NCBI GenBank assembly: GCA_021772985.1
Contig: JAJFKX010000056.1
Coordinates: 62,001-126,000, forward strand
Length of the DNA stretch: 64,000 nt
Direction: 5' to 3'
DNA from: Gammaproteobacteria bacterium
Lineage (GTDB): Bacteria > Pseudomonadota > Gammaproteobacteria > Xanthomonadales > Wenzhouxiangellaceae
Below, one piece after another: positions 48,769 through 56,646 of the stretch. The translations under genes were made by a program, and so were the position numbers. Each line of letters begins with the position of its first letter. Within the stretch, counting starts at the first letter, position 1. The notes under the pieces were generated by a model. The model was not told where the DNA came from. It did not search any database and was given only the letters and a program-made list of their open reading frames with translations.

Positions 48769-48842
48769 TCTGGCCAATAACCGTTAAGTGCCATTAATAT
48801 TGAGCCTTAACAGAACCATTAACTTGATTTAGAGATAAACGT

Positions 48843-49718
48843 ATGGCCCACGCCGCACCTGATCACAGTCATTATTACGTTCCACATCATGCCCGCTGGC
48901 CTATTGTCGGCTCGTTTGGAATTACCGCTCTGGTAGTTGGTGCCGCCAACATGATGAATGGCAGCGACTTTGGCGTGTACCTGATGTATGCCGGTATTGC
49001 CATTTTGGTGATCATGTTGTTTGGCTGGTTCGGCCAGGTGATCCGTGAAAGCGTACAGGGTTATTACAACAGCCAGGTTGATACCTCATTTCGGATGGGA
49101 ATGGTGTGGTTCATTTTTTCTGAAGTGATGTTTTTTGCTGCCTTCTTTGGTGCTCTATTCTATGCTCGGGCTCTGGCAGTGCCCTGGCTTGGTGGTGAAG
49201 GCACCGGCGCGATGACCAATGCACTGTTATGGCAAGGTTATGATGCGGTCTGGCCTACCAACGGCCCAGCTGACCTTGGTGGCGACTTCAAAACCGTGCC
49301 GGCCTTTGATGTTCCACTGGTCAATACATTGATCCTGCTGACTTCCGGCTTGACTGTTACCATGGCACATTGGGCGCTGAAAAAAGCCCGACGCCGGGCA
49401 TTGGTGCTGTGGCTGGCGGCCACTGTTGCGCTCGGTTTTTACTTTGTATATCTGCAGATTGGCGAATACGTACATGCTTATACCGAACTCGGTTTAACCC
49501 TGGGCTCAGGCATCTATGGTTCGACTTTTTTTATGCTGACGGGTTTTCACGGCATGCACGTCACGCTGGGCGCAATAATGCTGACAGTGATCATGCTGCG
49601 CAGCGCAAAGGGCCACTTTTCCGACGAAAACCACTTCGCCTTTGAAGCAGTTGCCTGGTACTGGCATTTCGTCGATGTTGTCTGGCTGGGATTGTTTCTG
49701 CTGGTTTACGTGCTCTAG
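48843..49718 (+). CDS. coxC: Cytochrome c oxidase subunit III
   Basis: 291 residues, seven predicted membrane helices. Family motifs are seen: HHARWPIVGSFGI near the start, FSEVMFFAAFFGALFYARA (with the conserved Glu in helix 3), and ending in AWYWHFVDVVWLGLFLLVYV. It completes the aa3 core with coxB and coxA. The usual ctaG (Cox11) gene that lies before coxC is not present in this window; only the micro-ORF at 48667 is. Confidence 0.97.
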   Translation: MAHAAPDHSHYYVPHHARWPIVGSFGITALVVGAANMMNGSDFGVYLMYAGIAILVIMLFGWFGQVIRESVQGYYNSQVDTSFRMGMVWFIFSEVMFFAAFFGALFYARALAVPWLGGEGTGAMTNALLWQGYDAVWPTNGPADLGGDFKTVPAFDVPLVNTLILLTSGLTVTMAHWALKKARRRALVLWLAATVALGFYFVYLQIGEYVHAYTELGLTLGSGIYGSTFFMLTGFHGMHVTLGAIMLTVIMLRSAKGHFSDENHFAFEAVAWYWHFVDVVWLGLFLLVYVL

Positions 49719-49775
49719 ACAATCTACCCATTCAGCCGGCTGACTGATCTGGGTCGGCCGGCCAATTCAAGACCT

Positions 49776-50582
49776 ATGCAACGCCTGCCGGACTTTCTAA
49801 TTATCGGCGCAGCTAAATGCGGTACCACATCTCTGCATCAACAGCTTAACCAGCATCCAGATATTTATTTCCCTGCCATCAAAGAACCAACCTTCTTTAG
49901 TGAGCATGGAGTAGGCACCTGGCATAAAGGTATAGACTGGTATTCATCACTATTTGCTGACGCTCAGGCAAACCAACTCACCGGTGAAGCTTCCACCAGT
50001 TACTCAAAAGCGTTTTGGTACGGTGATGCGCCTGAAAAAATTCATCAACTTATACCGCAGGCCAAACTGATCTATTTGATCCGGGATCCGATTGACCAGA
50101 TTATTTCCCATTACCTGCATATACGTTATGACGAGCTTGATACACGCACTCTGGATGAGCGCTTATTGGGAGATGACTTTTTGCTGAAAGTAGCTTCTTA
50201 TGCCTACCAGTTGGAACAATTTTTACCGTTCTATACAAAACAACAAATTCATATTATCCGTCTTGACGATTATATCGACCACAACGCACTGGAAATGCAA
50301 AAACTCTATGAATTCCTAAGCATTGATAGACATATTACCCAATTGCAACGGAAAAACAGCCGACGCAAGCGTTTATTGCTACGCTGGGACTGGTTGAAAT
50401 ATATCCCTTCAATTGCCCATCTGACGCCATTTGAGCGACAGCGCCGGTTGCCGCATTGGCTGTTGAAGCCCCAGTTAAAAATTCAACTCACCGTTGACCT
50501 GGAAAGCAAGCTTAAGGAGCTGCTTAAACCTGATGTCTATAAACTAAAGAGCGACTGGGGGGTTTGTTTGCCAGGTTGGTAA
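49776..50582 (+). CDS. Sulfotransferase domain protein
   Basis: 268 residues. The PAPS-binding motifs of the sulfotransferase family are present: the 5'-phosphosulfate loop FLIIGAAKCGTTSLHQQLNQH near residue 8 and the 3'-phosphate site KLIYLIRDPIDQIISHYLHI around residue 95. It transfers sulfate from PAPS to a hydroxyl or amine group. The C-terminal end (LLKPDVYKLKSDWGVCLPGW) contains the family YxxxxxxL pattern. Acceptor unknown. Starts 57 nt after coxC, on the same strand. Confidence 0.88.
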   Translation: MQRLPDFLIIGAAKCGTTSLHQQLNQHPDIYFPAIKEPTFFSEHGVGTWHKGIDWYSSLFADAQANQLTGEASTSYSKAFWYGDAPEKIHQLIPQAKLIYLIRDPIDQIISHYLHIRYDELDTRTLDERLLGDDFLLKVASYAYQLEQFLPFYTKQQIHIIRLDDYIDHNALEMQKLYEFLSIDRHITQLQRKNSRRKRLLLRWDWLKYIPSIAHLTPFERQRRLPHWLLKPQLKIQLTVDLESKLKELLKPDVYKLKSDWGVCLPGW

Positions 50583-50664
50583 CGCTACCAACAGTATCAC
50601 CAGGCGCTCAATATGACCATTGGCATGATAAAATAGCAGCATAATCCGATAAAATCCTGGAACT

Positions 50665-51501
50665 ATGAATACTAGCAATGACACGGCGCTGGAGCCTGGG
50701 GACATCATCAACAACGATAACGGCGTCCAGCGAATTGAACAAGCACCTGCCACCAAACATGCGGCAGAAATACGTGATATGGCCACCGCCGGCTTTTGGT
50801 CTCGGACAGGCACTCGTCTTTTGCATTTTGCTGAACGGCGCATCGCCAACAATTCAGTCTATGGTGATCTACCGGTCTTTGATAGCCACAGCTTTCCTTG
50901 GGTCAATATTATTGAGCAACAGGCCAGCACCATAGCTAAAGAATTAGAAGGCGTATTGCTGCGGCATGATGAGTTACCCAATTTTCAGGACGTCACACCT
51001 GGTGTAGACAACATTAACACTGATGATCATTGGAAAACCTGGTTTTTCTTTGGTTACGGTATTCGCTGTGAAGAAAACTGCCTGCAATGCCCGGAGACCA
51101 CGCGTATCCTAGAAAGTATTCCCGGCATGAAAACTGCACTCTTTTCAATTTTGTCCCCAGGCAAACACCTGCCGGCGCATTATGGCCCCTTCAAAGGTGT
51201 GCTGCGCTACCATCTCGGATTAAAGGTTCCACGACAGGCACAGCAATGTCGAATTAGAATTCATGATGAAATCCACCATTGGGAAACCGGTAAAAGCCTG
51301 ATTTTCGATGATACCTACAATCATGAAGTGTGGAACGATACCGATGAACAACGGGTGGTTTTGTTTGTGGACTTTGTGCGTCCATGCAAATTCCCGGGTA
51401 ACTTTTTCAATTGGATTGTATTGGCGGTAGCTGCCTGGTTACCCGCCTTGCGTAAAGCACGTAAGAATCACGACCAATGGGAAAAAACATTTTTCCATTA
51501 A
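50665..51501 (+). CDS. Aspartyl/asparaginyl beta-hydroxylase family protein, LpxO-like
   Basis: 278 residues of the Fe(II)/2-oxoglutarate-dependent Asp/Asn hydroxylase family. The iron ligands are seen in LPAHYGPFKGVLRYHLGL and DDTYNHEVWNDTDEQRVVLF, where the Arg after the second His binds 2-oxoglutarate. Layout and spacing match LpxO (which adds 2-OH to lipid A): SIPGMKTALFSILSPG, then the above, then DFVRPCKFPGNFF. The N-terminal about 60 residues differ and look non-membrane. It could act on a lipid or on a peptide. Confidence 0.85.
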   Translation: MNTSNDTALEPGDIINNDNGVQRIEQAPATKHAAEIRDMATAGFWSRTGTRLLHFAERRIANNSVYGDLPVFDSHSFPWVNIIEQQASTIAKELEGVLLRHDELPNFQDVTPGVDNINTDDHWKTWFFFGYGIRCEENCLQCPETTRILESIPGMKTALFSILSPGKHLPAHYGPFKGVLRYHLGLKVPRQAQQCRIRIHDEIHHWETGKSLIFDDTYNHEVWNDTDEQRVVLFVDFVRPCKFPGNFFNWIVLAVAAWLPALRKARKNHDQWEKTFFH

Positions 51502-51515
51502 GGCATTAACCGATA

Positions 51516-52841
51516 GTGTTTAGTAATACCGGACAGATTGTCTACAAAACAGCCCGGCGTATTGTTATCGCTGTTGTTGGTGGCACTATATTTCTGGTCG
51601 GACTGGTGATGTTGCTGACACCTGGCCCAGGGGTGCTGGTGATTGCAGCGGGCCTGGGCATTCTTGGTGTTGAATTTGCCTTTGCCAGGCGCTGGCTTGG
51701 CGAAGTCAAAAGGCGTTCTGAAAAAGCCATCGATTCAGTGCGCCAAAACGGTGTTGGAAAAAAGCGGCGCTATTTTACTTTTCAGCAGCAAACATTGCAC
51801 TACTTCAGCCGCCCACACAGCCGTATACTCCGGCAACCAAGCAATGACAGGGCTGCCTGGAAAGCCGCCGATATGCATCATAAAGACACCTGGCAATACA
51901 GCCTGGATGATGCCCAGGTTGAAGAAATTCTGACTGCGCTGGATATTGCCAAAAGCAAATTCAAATTAACCCACGCATTGACCAAAAAAGATTTTCCACT
52001 ACCCAGACTGAAAGCATTAATAGCCGTTTGGCGAGCTAATATTCAATCCGGCACCGGCTTCCAATTGGTCCGGGGCATTCCTGTAGGACAATGGAGCCAG
52101 GCCGATGCTGAGATTTTTTTCTGGTGTTTTGGTCTGCACCTGGGTATTCCGGGCGGGCAAAACCCGGCAGGTGATCTGCTCGGCCATGTCATCGACACCT
52201 CTGATGCTCAAGCCGATACTTCCAAACGCTGTTATGAAACCAGCAATCATATCGCCTATCATTGCGATGCTGCCGATGTGGTTGGCCTGTTGTGTCTGCG
52301 CCAGGCGCAACAAGGCGGAGCAAGCCGTATTGTCAGCTCGGTCAGTATTTACAATGAAATTCTGCACAGGCGACCGGAACTGATAGAACGCTTATACCAA
52401 CCTTTTTTGCTGCATGCACATGGCGAAAATGACATCAACACTATCCCCATCAAACCTTGCCGTTATTTTGCCGGCCAGTTACGCACGTTTTTTCATACTG
52501 ATTATTTTCGCAGCGTACAGCGTTATGATCACATAGCCCCATTGCATGACGATGTTTTGGCCCTGCTGGATGAATACGAAGCCATTGCCAAATCGCCCCG
52601 CTTTTTCCTATCCATGGATTTACAGCCTGGCGATATCCAATTGCTATCCAATCATACAATTTTGCATGCCCGGACCGCCTATACGGATTTTGCCGACCCT
52701 GCGCGCAAACGCCATTTGTTGCGTTTGTGGCTATCAATGCCGGATAACTATGGGCTGCGTGGACGGGCATTAAAATTACTCAATAAAACCCAACTGGCTC
52801 GCTCGTTGGCAAAAACCAAGTTCGCTTTTCACCGTCATTAA
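51516..52841 (+). CDS. Membrane-tethered TauD/TfdA-family dioxygenase with PGPGW domain
   Basis: 441 residues built from two parts. Residues about 1-75 are a PGPGW-type membrane domain (VIAVVGGTIFLVGLVMLL, then TPGPGVLVIAAGLGILG). From about 90 onwards is a TauD-like Fe(II)/2-oxoglutarate dioxygenase with the HxD iron site in AYHCDAADVVGLLCL and the distal His in SNHTILHARTAY, followed by Arg (KRHLLRLWLS). The combination is unusual and suggests a substrate at the membrane. GTG start; 14 nt after the hydroxylase stop. Confidence 0.85.
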   Translation: MFSNTGQIVYKTARRIVIAVVGGTIFLVGLVMLLTPGPGVLVIAAGLGILGVEFAFARRWLGEVKRRSEKAIDSVRQNGVGKKRRYFTFQQQTLHYFSRPHSRILRQPSNDRAAWKAADMHHKDTWQYSLDDAQVEEILTALDIAKSKFKLTHALTKKDFPLPRLKALIAVWRANIQSGTGFQLVRGIPVGQWSQADAEIFFWCFGLHLGIPGGQNPAGDLLGHVIDTSDAQADTSKRCYETSNHIAYHCDAADVVGLLCLRQAQQGGASRIVSSVSIYNEILHRRPELIERLYQPFLLHAHGENDINTIPIKPCRYFAGQLRTFFHTDYFRSVQRYDHIAPLHDDVLALLDEYEAIAKSPRFFLSMDLQPGDIQLLSNHTILHARTAYTDFADPARKRHLLRLWLSMPDNYGLRGRALKLLNKTQLARSLAKTKFAFHRH

Positions 52842-52846
52842 CGCTG

Positions 52847-53035
52847 TTATTTATAACAGTGCCAGCGACCAGCCTTGATTTTCCAGCAGTTTAACTGGCG
52901 CGCCGGTTGTTTATGCACTACATATACCGGTTTGGAGTACCGGTGGCCATCTACCACATAAAATTTGCGTTGATGTGAATGTGCAGTACAGGCAGTAGCA
53001 AACACCAATAAGCTCAAACAAACGATACGTAACAT
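52847..53035 (-). CDS. Small lipoprotein of unknown function
   Basis: 62 residues. A lipoprotein signal (MLRIVCLSLLVFATAC, lipobox ATAC) precedes a basic, Tyr-rich tail (RKFYVVDGHRYSKPVYVV) with a Cys pair near the end (LNCWKIKAGRWHCYK). I do not recognise the family. Its stop codon lies in a 16-bp palindrome (CTGTTAT-TT-ATAACAG, 52844-52859) that could also end the opposing dioxygenase transcript. Confidence 0.6.
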   Translation of the reverse strand: MLRIVCLSLLVFATACTAHSHQRKFYVVDGHRYSKPVYVVHKQPARQLNCWKIKAGRWHCYK

Positions 53036-53168
53036 AATGAAGCTCCTTCACTTTGATTCTCACTATGTTTAACGCAGCAATGAATTAATCGTTGACCGTA
53101 TTATCACTGACAACCAAAACGATAAATCAGGTATCAGTTAGCCTGCAAAGTGAACCCGTCAAGGTAAA

Positions 53169-53191
53169 ACTGCAAAGCAGAACTTTGCAGT
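53169..53191 (-). terminator. Terminator of the glycine-zipper lipoprotein gene
   Basis: ACTGCAAAG-CAGAA-CTTTGCAGT is a perfect 9-bp stem 42 bp past the stop codon, and on the minus strand it is followed by TTTA. A good candidate for an intrinsic terminator. Confidence 0.5.
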
Positions 53192-53233
53192 CTTAGCGAA
53201 CCAGCAATAAGAACATTGGTAAATACAAAAGTA

Positions 53234-53686
53234 TCAGTTAACCATTTTCCATTGACCGTCTCGCTGACGGCAGGCAGTACCGGTCACTGGGTTACCGTAT
53301 TCATCACTGGTCAGCACAAATTCACGGCAGGGCTGACCTCGGCGCCCCTGGTATGCCTCCCGTGGTGTAACTGCATAGTGGTGACCGTTATCAGGGTTAT
53401 CCCATTCGGTTCTACGCCCTGAGGGTGAGTGCTCCAATGAATGGTACACCCGACGGCGATCACGCTTATCCAGACCACGTCCGATTTCAGAGCCGATAAT
53501 AATCCCAAGTAGACCACCAATAATGGCGCCTTCAGCCCCACCCCCATCAATCGCAGTACCAATTCCTGCACCAATGGCGCCACCGGCCACCGCACCGGTG
53601 CCACGATGCGTAGCACAACCGGAAACCAATATACCCAGTAGTACAGTTAGCACCACGATCGATAATTTACTGCGAATAAAAGTCAT
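53234..53686 (-). CDS. Glycine-zipper outer-membrane lipoprotein
   Basis: 150 residues with a lipoprotein signal (lipobox LVSGC, Cys 24) and a glycine zipper: GAVAGGAIGAGIGTAIDGG and IIGGLLGIIIGSEIG. A surface-antigen-like C-terminal domain follows (GRRTEWDNPDNGHHYAV, then ending in REFVLTSDEYGNPVTGTACR). Matches the RT0821/Lpp0805-type surface protein family. Probably anchored in the outer membrane; role in envelope integrity is inferred from the family. Confidence 0.85.
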   Translation of the reverse strand: MTFIRSKLSIVVLTVLLGILVSGCATHRGTGAVAGGAIGAGIGTAIDGGGAEGAIIGGLLGIIIGSEIGRGLDKRDRRRVYHSLEHSPSGRRTEWDNPDNGHHYAVTPREAYQGRRGQPCREFVLTSDEYGNPVTGTACRQRDGQWKMVN

Positions 53687-53904
53687 AAGTTACTCCAAAG
53701 CAAGCTGCTTAATTAAAAACTTCTACCCAGTGTAACCTCTACAACCTTAATCATTTCTTAATCGAAACTCTGCCAGGCAGTTTTCTCCAAGTCTATAGCT
53801 ATCTCTTTACGAGCGAAGTGATCAATGCCAGGTATTAAGTTGATCAGACGGACATGACCTTTATATCAGCAATGCAACCGGATAAGCACTGGATTGTCCA
53901 CCAA

Positions 53905-53934
53905 AAGATCAGCAGTTTAGCAATTGCTGATCTT
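53905..53934 (-). terminator. Hairpin downstream of the decayed gene
   Basis: AAGATCAGCA-N10-TGCTGATCTT is a perfect 10-bp stem that begins 17 bp after the stop codon of the fragment at 53951-54136. This is where an intrinsic terminator would lie, and it supports that the fragment was once a gene. The T-run is short. Confidence 0.45.
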
Positions 53935-53950
53935 GAATATGGATCACCAC

Positions 53951-54136
53951 TTACTTATGTACAACGAACAAATACTTAGTGGTGTAGGTTCCGAATGTGC
54001 CACCATTAAAGGTATATGCTATAAACTCAGCAACCACTCGTTTGCTTTCAATTTCAGAATTAGGCTTAATGTAATGATCGTTAATTTCCAGACTGGTAAT
54101 TAATGCCAGGGCTCGAATATTTTCGTTATCCCATTT
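53951..54136 (-). pseudogene. Open-frame remnant, possible C-terminus of a lost gene
   Basis: 61 codons without a start codon end in TAA. The encoded stretch includes ALITSLEINDHYIKP and VVAEFIAYTFNGGTFGTYTT, a plausible amphipathic composition for a real C-terminus. The frame closes upstream at TGA (54139-54137), right where an imperfect palindrome begins. A hairpin follows the stop. I could not assign a family. Confidence 0.35.
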
Positions 54137-54944
54137 TCAGGTTAAGTGATGCACTTCTAACTTTTACAGGTTCTATTAAAAAGTATTAAGCAACATCAGT
54201 ATGTTATCGAATAGTGTGAGAATTTACAGAACCTAATAATGCATCACCAACCCTTAAGCTCACCCGCTAGTTTTATAAGCAGCAATAAGTGAGACATTAA
54301 ATAATTTGTTTTTGCAAACCCAGATCCAGTCAAGGGACATGCAATAAATTATATATCAGCAAATACATTTCACTAACTAAATATTATAGGTTAACTTTTG
54401 AATGCTAATGCACGGGCAATCTGCTTTTTAGTTACGAGCCATTACGTATGAAAAGCCAATCGATAATAACAAACAGCCTACAGGATATTAATAATATGAG
54501 ACTGGCTAAGTTCAATAATCTCAGCATTTAGAAAAACATTACCAGTAACTACTTCACCAATTAACAACAGCACACTCCGACTTTAGTATTAAGTAATTAC
54601 CACACCACCACTCTGCAAATGAAAAATAATAAAACCAGGTGCTATAAATTAGCGTTTTTGAAAGGCTTTTGATAGAATAAATACACAATGGTTTACAATC
54701 CGAACCTTCTTATTAGTTAGGCTTGTGATAACATAACATTAGTCATAGTTTGTTAGTATGACAGCGTTCAAATTGCTCACCCAGACATTTTGAATGCACC
54801 AGGGAAGGTCTTTGACTTAATTATTAAAAACCTTACTCTGTTATAAGATAATTATAAAAATTCATCAATCACATTGCATCAAGACTTACCTGACCAGCTT
54901 GTGTTGTGTGGTTGCTATGTCATATAAAATTATGAGGCTCAACC

Positions 54945-56153
54945 ATGAAATTAAATCGCGCCTGCGTATGCTCTTTATTAGTGATCCCAACATTAGCTGT
55001 AGCTCAATTAGAAGACGTTTCAGAATCCAGCGATTATGGGGATCTGCTACTGAATGTCCGCTATCGGTATGAGTTTGTAGATCAAAGTAATTTTGATAAC
55101 AATGCCAATGCACATTCAGTACGAACACGTTTGGGATATCGCTCACCTGAATACCATGGTTTTTTTGCTGAAGGGAACCTTGAATATACTGAAAATTTGA
55201 GCTCCGGCTTTAATAGCACCGCCAATGGAAATGTTGATTTCCCGACTATACCTGATCCTGACAATACTGAAGTAAATGAGTTTTTTATCGGTTATAGGTT
55301 CGCTGAAAGCACCGTGATTAAAGTAGGCCGCCAGGCTGTTGATCTGGATAATCAAAGGTTTATCAGCAGTGCCAGCTGGCGACAAAACCAACGCACTTTA
55401 GATTCAATAACACTAGATACTGCACTGGGCCATGGTGTTAACTTCTTTTATGCATACGTCGAAAATGTTAACCGCATATTTGGTGATGATAATACAGATC
55501 CACTTTTAGGTGATTTAGATGTTAATGCGCACTTTTTAAATGCCTCCTGGGATTTGCAGCAATACGGAAGCCTGACAGGTTATGCCTATTTGATCGAAGA
55601 TTTGGATAACCCGGACCTATCCCAACAGACTTTTGGGATTAACTATAATTTTAAACATCAAATTGCTGAAAACCAAAGTATCGGAATAGACCTGTCTTTT
55701 GCAGATCAATCTGACTATAAACAGGGTAATGACGCAATTAACAATGAATACTATTTTGCTGAAGGCCACTATCAATATGGCCGAATAACTGTTCGTGGTG
55801 GTTATGAAGTACTAGGCGGCAATGGTGAACTTGGACTTGCTACACCTTTATCAACTTTCCACGAATTTAATGGGCTAGCAGACGTATTTGTTAATACACC
55901 GGCAACTGGCCTCACTGATATTTACGGCGGAATTGGGATTGATTTTGCCGGGTTTAATATTGATGCGCGTTATCATAGCTTTAACAGCGATCTTGGAAAT
56001 GTCAGCTTCGGCGATGAGTTTGATTTTATGGTTACTAAGAAAGTGTTGAAAGACAGGTTAACGCTTGGCGCAAAGTATGCTAATTTTAATGCTGACAATT
56101 TTGCCTTTGATAGAGAGTTTATCGCAATCTGGGCTGAGTTCAGTTTTAATTAA
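54945..56153 (+). CDS. Outer-membrane beta-barrel protein, alginate-export-like porin
   Basis: 402 residues. A signal peptide (to about AVAQ, residue 20) precedes a series of alternating strands with aromatic belts, typical of a 16-18-strand barrel: LLNVRYRYEFVDQ, HSVRTRLGYRSPEYHGFFAEG, STVIKVGRQAVDLDNQRF and the C-terminal EFIAIWAEFSFN. The pattern resembles the AlgE/OprD-type alginate export porin family. Substrate unknown. The gene lies in an AT-rich region, and its codon use is noticeably AT-richer than the first 53 kb. Confidence 0.8.
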   Translation: MKLNRACVCSLLVIPTLAVAQLEDVSESSDYGDLLLNVRYRYEFVDQSNFDNNANAHSVRTRLGYRSPEYHGFFAEGNLEYTENLSSGFNSTANGNVDFPTIPDPDNTEVNEFFIGYRFAESTVIKVGRQAVDLDNQRFISSASWRQNQRTLDSITLDTALGHGVNFFYAYVENVNRIFGDDNTDPLLGDLDVNAHFLNASWDLQQYGSLTGYAYLIEDLDNPDLSQQTFGINYNFKHQIAENQSIGIDLSFADQSDYKQGNDAINNEYYFAEGHYQYGRITVRGGYEVLGGNGELGLATPLSTFHEFNGLADVFVNTPATGLTDIYGGIGIDFAGFNIDARYHSFNSDLGNVSFGDEFDFMVTKKVLKDRLTLGAKYANFNADNFAFDREFIAIWAEFSFN

Positions 56154-56646
56154 AACCAGGATTAAGCATATTTCGAATTCATTCAAGGATGAATACTGCA
56201 TTTAACCTGAACGAACTGCGGTTAAATGCCAAAACACTATTGTCGCTGCCAGGCTCGAGTTCTGGCAGCGACAATGACGTTGGGTTTATCAGTGTATGGA
56301 ATGCTGCGCATCTGATAGTCGCTGAGACACAATTATTAATACGCTCACTACCTGATCTTTTATTACCGCCGCATAATCTTACTTAGTGACAAGCTTTACT
56401 ATACCTTAGTCGTTCCAGTTAGCATGTAATGATGGTCGCAATGCAAATACAACTTTACCGACATGTCTAAACACTTTGATCTAAAAAATTATCAACGTTG
56501 CAACCATGCCTATAGCTGAATTGCTGCAAGCTCTACTGTTCATACCATCAACAATCATTGTTGTTATTTGATTAATAAAAATCCGGAGGCCTGCATTTAT
56601 TTTACGCAGACAATCTCCGGATAATAATAGCAGTCACGTAATATAA
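56154..56646. other. Intergenic region with a 13-bp hairpin and a terminator
   Basis: ATTGTCGCTGCCA (56239-56251) and TGGCAGCGACAAT (56263-56275) form a perfect 13-bp stem downstream of the barrel gene, with no T-tract. A second hairpin at 56581-56622 is the terminator listed separately. The open frame 56189-56386 that spans the first hairpin has no coding character. Confidence 0.5.
56571..56622 (-). terminator. Rho-independent terminator after the DAHL-domain gene
   Basis: ATCCGGAG (56581-56588) pairs with CTCCGGAT (56615-56622) and an inner CTGC/GCAG stem. On the minus strand it is followed by TTTTATTAAT, and it begins 25 bp after the stop at 56647. Confidence 0.8.

Larger units (their letters stand above)
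53687..54944. other. AT-rich region with a decayed gene and palindromes
   Basis: No intact gene in 1.26 kb. It contains a hairpin (53905-53934), an open-frame fragment (53951-54136) on the minus strand and an imperfect inverted repeat (54146-54247). From 54300 to 54944 I saw only AT-rich sequence and the promoter region expected for the outer-membrane protein gene at 54945. The base composition is clearly lower in G+C than in the first 53 kb. Confidence 0.5.

Noticed and set aside
53150-53165. Second copy of the 96-bp palindrome (TGAACCCGTCA)
   Set aside because: Only 11 bases match the arm and no paired arm follows.
56189-56386. 65-codon open frame after the barrel gene
   Set aside because: The frame runs straight through a perfect 13-bp hairpin and shows no protein-like pattern.
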